Below are positions 1 through 5,397 of a stretch of 7,904 nucleotides of DNA, piece by piece (position 1 is the first letter of the stretch; each line of letters opens with the position of its first letter). Source of the stretch: Nitrososphaerota archaeon (GTDB lineage: Archaea > Thermoproteota > Nitrososphaeria > Nitrososphaerales > JAGGXQ01); the NCBI GenBank assembly GCA_021162925.1, contig JAGGXQ010000130.1:1-7904 (forward strand). Direction: 5' to 3'. The translations under genes were made by a program, and so were the position numbers. The notes beneath the pieces were generated by a model. That model ran no database searches and had not been told where the DNA came from. It saw only the letters and a list, made by a program, of their open reading frames with translations.

Positions 1-1769
1 AGCACCTCTATGAGGCCTATGAACGCCATTATCCCGACCCCCTCCCCCTTCGGTATCCTGCCGATCATGGCCATCACGGGCTTCCCCGCTATCATTAGGA
101 GCACCGAAGCCAGGAGCATGGGGACGGATACCATGACCGCCAGGTTGACGGGGATATCGACTACCAGGTTCAGTATCGGGAGCGGGGACGTGTTCGATAG
201 GAAGCCCGATGCCATCCCAGGGCCCAGGGATAGGGTCCCGACCCTTATGACCGAGAGCCCTAGCAGGAGGAAAGACCAGTAGAAGAGCAGGGTCGGTATC
301 TTGCCCGTGATAAGCTCGACCGTCTCCCCGTTCTTTGCGGCCTTTATCACGTCGAGTATGTAGCCCAGGCTCAGGTGGAGCATGCCGACCAGGACCGCGA
401 GCTTGAGTAAAAGCGCCACGGTGTTCATGTTGAAGCCTCCATGGACCTCCTCGATGAGCTCGAGCAACCTGATCTTGGATGCGGCGGGGAAGAGCCCGGC
501 CAGGCTCAGGCCGAAGAACTCCCCTAGCAGGAGCCCGACCACCATGGCCGCTATCCCCGCAAGCATGAACATGAAGCCCCAGGGCCTTATGTTCGGCCTC
601 CCCCTCTTGTAGATCAGCAGGCCCCCCAGGGTGAGGACTATACCGTGCCCCAGATCCCCGAACATCATCCCGTAGAATATCGGGAAGACCAGGGCTATGA
701 TCGGGGTCGGATCGAGCTCCTTGTAGCTAGGGGGGCCTTGGTTCAGGGTGATGTTGAAGAACGGCTTGACGGGGCGGGGGTGCCTGACGAGCGTCGGGGG
801 GAGCTCTCCGTGGACCTCCCTGGGGTCCAAGGGCTCGACCAGGCAGAGCCAGTCCGACATGAGCCTCTCGAACTCCTCGCTCCTTTCGGCCGGTATGTAG
901 CCCCTGAGGACGCTTATCCGCTTCAGGCCCCCATGCCTCTTCAGCCTCTCGAAGGCGTCGTAGAGCATGTAGGCCGAGTTCCTCAGGACCGCTATCCTCC
1001 TCCCCCTTTCCACCCTTATCCTCTCGAGCTCCGATTTCAGCTCGTTCATGCGGGCCTCGATCTCCGATACCCTCCTCGACGCCTCCCTGTAGGCCTCCGC
1101 AGGGTTAGGTGGGAGGCCTGAAGGTATCTCGAACGGCTTCAGGTCGAAGACCCTCAGCACCTTGTCTATGAGCGCCGAATCCTCCGGGACCCCGACTATG
1201 ACCAGCATGCTCGTCTTCTTCGTGAGCGGGTAAGGGAGCACGAGGAGGTTGCCCAGGCTCCTCTCCACCTCCTTTACGTAGTCCGAAGGGCATACCGATA
1301 GGACGAGTCGGACCCTCTTCAGCCCCCTTACCTCCCTCAGGTCGATGGAGAAGGAGGAGACCAGGGAGAGGTAATTCCTAACGGCCACCGCCTCCTCGTG
1401 CTCCTTCTCCAGCCCTTCGAGCTCCTTGAGCATTTCGATGGCCGGGAAGGCGAGCTCCCTGGCCTCGCTTTCGATCCTCAGGAGCATATCCTCCAGGTCC
1501 CTGGCGGTCAGGGTCTCCCTCTCTACCTTACACCCCTTCATCAGGCTCTCTATCACACGTGGGAGATCGGTTATCTGGAGGCTGATCGAAAGGTCCCTGA
1601 GCTTCGTGTAGAGGTCGAGGGCCCTCAGGCTAAGGGAGTTGAGCTCCTCGTCCCTCGACTTCTCCTCTACCGGGTGGAACCACTCGAAGGCGGCGACCCT
1701 GCCCAAGACCTCCCTTAGCTCGCTCCTAGGAGAGATCACCGTAACCCTGGCGAGCCTTACGATCCCCAT
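1..1769 (-). CDS. atpI: V/A-type ATP synthase subunit I (a-subunit homologue), 3' end cut off by window
   Basis: This is the membrane stator subunit of the archaeal A-type ATP synthase; with the c-ring it forms the ion path and links to the peripheral stalk. I read 589 residues from an ATG at 1769-1767. Residues 1 to about 350 are the soluble cytoplasmic half, with charged helical stretches near 85-130 and 225-262 that look like coiled coil. From about 355 the protein becomes hydrophobic. The family hallmark MFGDLGHG sits at 369-376, GEFFG at 416-420, and a GMLHLSLGY segment at 462-470. Hydrophobic segments lie near 355-388, 397-418, 450-475, 490-510 and 540-563. The reading stops at a GLIEV segment that I place shortly before the helix with the essential Arg of this family. 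The missing C-terminus, perhaps 60-100 residues, therefore holds that residue. No Shine-Dalgarno precedes the ATG, in keeping with a leaderless start. Other ATPase subunits are not in view. Confidence 0.93.
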   Translation of the reverse strand, partial: MGIVRLARVTVISPRSELREVLGRVAAFEWFHPVEEKSRDEELNSLSLRALDLYTKLRDLSISLQITDLPRVIESLMKGCKVERETLTARDLEDMLLRIESEARELAFPAIEMLKELEGLEKEHEEAVAVRNYLSLVSSFSIDLREVRGLKRVRLVLSVCPSDYVKEVERSLGNLLVLPYPLTKKTSMLVIVGVPEDSALIDKVLRVFDLKPFEIPSGLPPNPAEAYREASRRVSEIEARMNELKSELERIRVERGRRIAVLRNSAYMLYDAFERLKRHGGLKRISVLRGYIPAERSEEFERLMSDWLCLVEPLDPREVHGELPPTLVRHPRPVKPFFNITLNQGPPSYKELDPTPIIALVFPIFYGMMFGDLGHGIVLTLGGLLIYKRGRPNIRPWGFMFMLAGIAAMVVGLLLGEFFGLSLAGLFPAASKIRLLELIEEVHGGFNMNTVALLLKLAVLVGMLHLSLGYILDVIKAAKNGETVELITGKIPTLLFYWSFLLLGLSVIRVGTLSLGPGMASGFLSNTSPLPILNLVVDIPVNLAVMVSVPMLLASVLLMIAGKPVMAMIGRIPKGEGVGIMAFIGLIEV

Positions 1770-1794
1770 CCTTGCGTGATGGCACGAAACGAGG

Positions 1795-1809
1795 CTTAAT
1801 AACCTTTTG
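1795..1809 (-). promoter_or_regulatory. Archaeal BRE/TATA promoter for subunit I
   Basis: On the minus strand a purine-rich AAAAGG (BRE-like) is followed by TTATTAAG (1802-1795). The TATA centre lies about 29 bases before the ATG at 1769. With the usual archaeal spacing of 25-27 bases, transcription would start near 1770-1773, giving a transcript with almost no leader. This agrees with the lack of a Shine-Dalgarno motif. Placement is by eye. Confidence 0.6.
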
Positions 1810-1835
1810 CCGTCGCCGGTTCGGTCGAATTTGTA

Positions 1836-1848
1836 GGAAACTTTTTAA
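1836..1848 (+). promoter_or_regulatory. Archaeal BRE/TATA promoter for the FAD-dependent dehydrogenase
   Basis: GGAAA (1836-1840, BRE-like) is followed by CTTTTTAA (1841-1848). Standard spacing puts transcription start near 1868-1874, only a few bases before the TTG start at 1877. The AGGAGG at 1867-1872 may thus be partly or wholly outside the transcript, unless transcription starts further upstream. A weaker AT-rich patch at 1828-1834 could serve such an upstream start. Confidence 0.5.
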
Positions 1849-1866
1849 CGCCCTTCCCTTTCCTTT

Positions 1867-1872
1867 AGGAGG
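1867..1872 (+). promoter_or_regulatory. Shine-Dalgarno AGGAGG deciding the TTG start at 1877
   Basis: A strong AGGAGG lies four bases upstream of TTG 1877-1879. It supports that codon over the in-frame TTG at 1772, whose 35 extra residues would be encoded by the promoter region and resemble nothing in the family. The residue after the chosen start begins the nucleotide-binding strand directly, as is typical. Confidence 0.65.
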
Positions 1873-1876
1873 CGGA

Positions 1877-3259
1877 TTGAAATACGACGTGGCGATAGTC
1901 GGTGCCGGACCCGCGGGCATCTTTACAGCCCTCGGCATATCCAGGAACTCCGACCTTAAGGTGCTCCTGGTCGATAAGGGGCCCGACATAGAGAAGAGGA
2001 GCAGGGACAAGAAGGAGCACCTCATCTCTGGGTGGGGAGGGGCCGGTGCGTTCAGCGACGGCAAGCTTAACTTCTCGACCGAGACCGGGGGCTGGCTCAA
2101 GGACTACGTAGGGGAGGCGGAGCTCCTCCACTACTTGAACGAGGTCGAGAAGGTTTACCTGGAGTTCGGCGCCCCTAGGAAGGTGTTCGGAACCGACGAG
2201 GATGCGATAAACGAGATATGGAGGGAGGCCGCCCTCGCCGATCTCCGCCTGATCCCCAGCAGGATCAGGCACCTGGGGAGCGACGAGACCTCCAAGCTCC
2301 TCAAGAGGGTCAGGAAGGAGCTCGACGAAAAGGTCGAGATAAGGACCGAGTGCCAGGTCGAGCACATACTCGTCGATGGAGGTAGCGTCTCTGGGATAGA
2401 GCTCCAGGACGGGAGCAGGATAGGTGCCGATTACGTGGTCGTCGGGCCGGGGAGGGCCGGGTCGGACTGGCTGAAGAAGGAGGCCGAGAGGCTGGGGCTG
2501 AGCACCGGGATCAACCCGATAGACATAGGGATAAGGGTCGAGGTGCCCGACGGCGTGATGGAGAGGCTCACGAGCGTGCTCTACGAGCCGAAGTTCATCT
2601 ACTACTCGAAGGCCTACGACGATAAGGTCAGGACCTTCTGCGTCAACCCATCGGGCTTCGTGGTCCCCGAATACCTGAACGACATAGTCACCGTCAACGG
2701 GCACAGCTACAGGAGCAAGAAGTCGATGAACACGAACTTTGCGGTGCTCGTGAGCACGAGGTTCACCGAGCCCTTCAAGGACCCGATAGCCTACGGCAAG
2801 TACATAGCGAAGCTCGCGAACCTGCTCGCGGGAGGCGTGATGATACAGAGGCTCGGAGACTTAGAGATAGGGAAGAGATCGACCCGCTCCAGGATCGCCA
2901 GGAGCATAATAACCCCAACCTATAAGGATGCGGAGCCAGGGGACCTGAGCTTCGTCCTCCCGGCCAGGTACCTGATAGACATAAAGGAGATGCTGAGGGC
3001 CTTGGACAAGCTGGCGCCCGGCGTCTACTCGAAGCACACCCTGCTCTACGGGATCGAGGTCAAGTTCTACTCCCTGAAGTACAAGCTCAGCAACAGGCTC
3101 GAATCCGAGATAAGGAACCTGTTCCTGGTCGGGGATGGAGCCGGGGTCACTAGGGGCCTGGTCCAGGCTTCGAGCTCCGGCCTGATAGTGGCGGACGAAA
3201 TCCTCAGAAGGGAGGGGAAGATAAGGGAGCCGATCAGGGTCTCCGACCAACACCTTTAA
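1877..3259 (+). CDS. FAD-dependent dehydrogenase of the uncharacterised COG2509 type
   Basis: This 460-residue soluble flavoprotein resembles the widespread but biochemically uncharacterised COG2509 dehydrogenases (recognised from memory of the family, not a search). The N-terminal Rossmann fold starts at residue 2 with DVAIVGAGPAG, giving the dinucleotide-binding GAGPAG at 9-14. The acidic ribose-binding strand end is LLVDKG near 29-34. The family stretch GWGGAGAFSDGKL follows at about 51-63. Two further family features are RTFCVNPSGFVV in the middle of the protein and the C-terminal FAD phosphate motif FLVGDGAGVTRG, followed by the final helix. No membrane segment or signal peptide is seen. 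The TTG start is supported by AGGAGG just upstream and by the family N-terminus. The substrate is unknown. The gene is divergent from ATPase subunit I and 27 bases upstream of the purP pair on the same strand, so read-through into purP is possible, though that pair seems to have its own TATA box. Confidence 0.88.
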   Translation: MKYDVAIVGAGPAGIFTALGISRNSDLKVLLVDKGPDIEKRSRDKKEHLISGWGGAGAFSDGKLNFSTETGGWLKDYVGEAELLHYLNEVEKVYLEFGAPRKVFGTDEDAINEIWREAALADLRLIPSRIRHLGSDETSKLLKRVRKELDEKVEIRTECQVEHILVDGGSVSGIELQDGSRIGADYVVVGPGRAGSDWLKKEAERLGLSTGINPIDIGIRVEVPDGVMERLTSVLYEPKFIYYSKAYDDKVRTFCVNPSGFVVPEYLNDIVTVNGHSYRSKKSMNTNFAVLVSTRFTEPFKDPIAYGKYIAKLANLLAGGVMIQRLGDLEIGKRSTRSRIARSIITPTYKDAEPGDLSFVLPARYLIDIKEMLRALDKLAPGVYSKHTLLYGIEVKFYSLKYKLSNRLESEIRNLFLVGDGAGVTRGLVQASSSGLIVADEILRREGKIREPIRVSDQHL

Positions 3260-3261
3260 AT
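3254..3261 (+). promoter_or_regulatory. TATA box for the purP pair, overlapping the upstream stop codon
   Basis: CTTTAAAT spans the last sense codon and TAA stop (3257-3259) of the FAD gene. Its centre is about 29 bases before the TTG at 3287, so transcription should start near 3283-3287 and yield a leaderless or nearly leaderless message. No Shine-Dalgarno is present before 3287, which fits. No clear purine-rich BRE is seen upstream, so confidence is moderate. Confidence 0.5.
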
Positions 3262-3286
3262 CCATTTTTCAGAATCAAGCCTTGAA

Positions 3287-4384
3287 TTGATAACGAAGGA
3301 CGAGGTAGTCGAGGTCCTTAGCAGATACGACAAGGACGAGATAACCTTGGGGATGATCGGGAGCCACTCGGCCCTCGATATAGCGGATGGGGCGAAGGAC
3401 GAGGGCTTCAGGACGGTAGTGATATGCCAGAGGGGGAGGGAGAAGCCCTACCTATCGTTCAGGAAGCTCTACGACGAATACATCATGCTACCGAAGTTCA
3501 AGGATGCGCTAGGGAAGGAGGTCCAGGACAAGTTGAGGAGGATGAACACGATCTTCATACCTCACCGATCCTTCGTCGTCTATCTGGGATACGACGGGGT
3601 CGAGAAGGAGTTCCTCATCCCCATATTCGGGAACAGGGCCCTCTTCAGGGCCGAGGAGAGGGACATGCCGAGAAACCAATACTACCTGCTCGAGAAGGCG
3701 GGGATTAAGTACCCGAAGGTCTTCGAAAGGCCCGAGGACATAGACAGGCCCGTGCTCGTCAAGGTCATGGAGAAGCGGAGGAAGATAGAGAGGGCCTTCT
3801 TCATAGCCAGCTCCTACGAGGACTACTTGAAGAAGGCGAAGGAGAGGATCGAGAAGGGGCTGATAGGCGAGGAGGACCTGAAGAAGGCGAAGATAGAGGA
3901 GCTCGCCATAGGGACCTACTTCAACTTCAACTTCTTCTACTCCCCGCTTGACGAGGAGCTTCAACTCATGGGGATAGACAGGAGGCTCCAGACGAACCTC
4001 TACGACTTCGTGAACTATCCGGCCAGGAGGCAACTCGAGATCGACATACCCCTGCAGAACATAGAGGTGGGGCACATGCCCGCAACCATAAGGGAGTCCC
4101 TGCTCGAAAAGGTGTTCGAGGCCGGGGAGAGGTTCGTCGATGCCGTGAGGAGGGAATACCCTCCTGGGATCATAGGCCCGTTCGCCCTCCAGAGCGTCAT
4201 AAACACCGATCTCGAGCTCGTGGTCTACGACGTATCCTTAAGGATGCCGGGCTCCCCGATCATAGCGACCACCAGCCCCTACTCGAAGCACTACTTCGGC
4301 GAGGTCGTCAGCATGGGCAGGAGGGTCGCCATGGAGCTGAAGAAGGCCATTAAAGAGGAGAGGCTCGAAGAAGTGGTAACCTGA
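3287..4384 (+). CDS. Diverged PurP paralog (FAICAR synthetase family, ATP-grasp loop lost)
   Basis: This 365-residue protein is homologous throughout to PurP, the archaeal enzyme that formylates AICAR with formate and ATP in IMP synthesis. It has the family length and N-terminus, MITKDEVVEVLSRYDKDEIT, then GSHSALD with the conserved His at 27. IFGNR lies at 113-117, TIRESLLEKVF at 267-277, PPGIIGPF at 292-299 and SMGRR at 342-346. Several active-site elements differ from normal PurP. The glycine-rich ATP-grasp loop (GARGGRGYF in the M. jannaschii enzyme, from memory) is replaced by VMEKRRKIERAFF at 160-172. PHG becomes PHR (92-94) and RWE becomes RAE (121-123). The metal-site Glu is Asp315, and the Asn a few residues later is lost. 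I infer a paralog with altered or no ATP chemistry, or a regulatory or partner subunit of its neighbour. PurP paralogs of unknown role are known in archaea. The TTG start is set by the family N-terminus and the promoter spacing. Confidence 0.85.
   Translation: MITKDEVVEVLSRYDKDEITLGMIGSHSALDIADGAKDEGFRTVVICQRGREKPYLSFRKLYDEYIMLPKFKDALGKEVQDKLRRMNTIFIPHRSFVVYLGYDGVEKEFLIPIFGNRALFRAEERDMPRNQYYLLEKAGIKYPKVFERPEDIDRPVLVKVMEKRRKIERAFFIASSYEDYLKKAKERIEKGLIGEEDLKKAKIEELAIGTYFNFNFFYSPLDEELQLMGIDRRLQTNLYDFVNYPARRQLEIDIPLQNIEVGHMPATIRESLLEKVFEAGERFVDAVRREYPPGIIGPFALQSVINTDLELVVYDVSLRMPGSPIIATTSPYSKHYFGEVVSMGRRVAMELKKAIKEERLEEVVT
4091..4120 (+). repeat. Near-identical segment shared by the two purP genes (copy 1)
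   Basis: These 30 bases match 5101-5130 with one difference (4108 A, 5118 G). They encode the RESLLEKVFE segment in both paralogs. The match is a remnant of tandem duplication or of gene conversion, not a mobile repeat. Confidence 0.7.
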
Positions 4385-5397
4385 TGATCGAGAGCGTAGC
4401 CACCCTAGGGTCCCACTGCGCCCTCCAGGTCCTCAAAGGGGCGAAGGACGAGGGATTCAGGACCGTCGTCGTAACGAAGAGGGGGAGGGAAGGGGTATAC
4501 AGGAGGTTCGGCTTCATAGACGAATTCCTGGTGGTCGATGAGTTCGGGGAGATAGCGAGCGAAGAGATTACCGAGGCGCTCAAGGGCCTTCGATCCGTCC
4601 TGGTGCCGCACGGAACGCTGATATCCGAGGTCGGGATAGAAAGGGCGGAGAGGCTCGGGGTTCCGATCTTCGGGAACAGGTGGCTCCTGAGGTGGGAGGC
4701 CGATAGGGAGCTCAAAGGTAAGCTGATGAGGGAGGCCGGGTTCGAGCTACCGAGGGAGTTCTCGAGCCCCGAAGAGATCGACAGGCTCTGCATAGTCAAG
4801 CGGCATGGAGCCGCTGGCGGAAGGGGGTACTTCTTGGCGTGGGATAAGGAGTCGTATGAGAGGGGGGTCGAGGAGCTGAAGAGGATGGGCATCTCCGGGA
4901 AGTTCTACATTCAGGAGTACGTCTTGGGCGTCCCGGCCTACCTTCACTTCTTCTACTCGCCCTTGAGCGGCGAGGTCGAGCTCCTCGGGGCCGACATAAG
5001 GTATGAGAGCGACGTAGACGCCCTGGGGAGGATACCGGCCGAGTGCCAAAGAGGCATAAAGCCCGGCTACACGGTCGTAGGCAACATACCCCTGGTCTTG
5101 AGGGAGTCCCTGCTCGAGAAGGTGTTCGAGCTCGGGGAGGGCTTCGTGGATGCGAGCAAGAGGCTCGTCCCCCCTGGAGTCATAGGCCCCTTCTGCATAG
5201 AGGGCGTGTTCACCAAAGAAGCCAGGTTCGTGGCCTTCGAATTCTCCGCCAGGATAGTCGCCGGAACGAACCTCTACATCGACGGCTCCCCCTACTCCAG
5301 CCTGCTCTTCGGCAAGCCGGTCAGCATGGGGAGGAGGATAGCCATGGAGCTCAGGAAGGCTTTGGACGAGGGAAGGATCGAAGAGGTGCTCACCTGA
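4384..5397 (+). CDS. purP: FAICAR synthetase PurP (formate- and ATP-dependent)
   Basis: This 337-residue protein looks like a catalytically competent PurP, a cytosolic ATP-grasp ligase converting AICAR, formate and ATP to FAICAR in archaeal purine synthesis. The N-terminal fold has GSHCAL with His11. PHGTL is at 75-79, IFGNR at 95-99, and RWE at 103-105. The glycine-rich ATP loop HGAAGGRGYF is at 141-150. The metal-site region is FEFSAR at 285-290, followed by AGTN ending in Asn296, and SMGRR is at 314-318. It lacks about 16-19 N-terminal residues present in the neighbouring paralog. An in-frame TAA at 4351-4353 leaves no room for a longer start except a CTG. The ATG shares one base with the preceding TGA (TGATG), so translation is probably coupled and the two proteins made together. 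It ends inside the convergent DP1 gene. Which of the two copies carries the main AICAR activity is inferred from motif conservation alone. Confidence 0.87.
   Translation: MIESVATLGSHCALQVLKGAKDEGFRTVVVTKRGREGVYRRFGFIDEFLVVDEFGEIASEEITEALKGLRSVLVPHGTLISEVGIERAERLGVPIFGNRWLLRWEADRELKGKLMREAGFELPREFSSPEEIDRLCIVKRHGAAGGRGYFLAWDKESYERGVEELKRMGISGKFYIQEYVLGVPAYLHFFYSPLSGEVELLGADIRYESDVDALGRIPAECQRGIKPGYTVVGNIPLVLRESLLEKVFELGEGFVDASKRLVPPGVIGPFCIEGVFTKEARFVAFEFSARIVAGTNLYIDGSPYSSLLFGKPVSMGRRIAMELRKALDEGRIEEVLT
5101..5130 (+). repeat. Near-identical segment shared by the two purP genes (copy 2)
   Basis: Partner of 4091-4120, identical at 29 of 30 bases. Two further pairs of high identity exist: 3389-3414 with 4438-4463 (25 of 26 bases) and the SMGRR-coding region 4307-4347 with 5320-5360 (lower identity). 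Confidence 0.7.

Noticed and set aside
645..1121. Plus-strand open frame opposite ATPase subunit I
   Set aside because: Antisense to a continuous subunit I reading frame containing MFGDLGHG; composition is shadow-like.
1772..1876. A 35-residue N-terminal extension of the FAD gene from an upstream in-frame TTG
   Set aside because: It runs through both promoters, encodes a basic stretch with no family match, and is bettered by TTG 1877 with AGGAGG and an immediate Rossmann strand.
1865..2704. Long minus-strand open frame opposite the FAD gene (279 codons)
   Set aside because: Low-complexity Pro/Leu/Asp composition typical of an antisense shadow, with no recognisable domain; the plus-strand frame carries all FAD motifs.
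3265..3269. T-run after the FAD gene stop as a terminator
   Set aside because: Five T residues are a weak signal and could equally be chance AT-rich promoter DNA; noted under the promoter finding but not called.
3761..3805. Frameshift or sequencing error explaining the missing ATP loop of the first PurP
   Set aside because: The frame is uninterrupted, the length matches the family on both sides, and residues just before (VLVK) and after (FFIASS) align with PurP, so it is a true substitution.
3509..4075. Minus-strand open frame opposite the first PurP gene (188 codons)
   Set aside because: Leu/Val/Pro-rich shadow, antisense to a frame with clear PurP homology.
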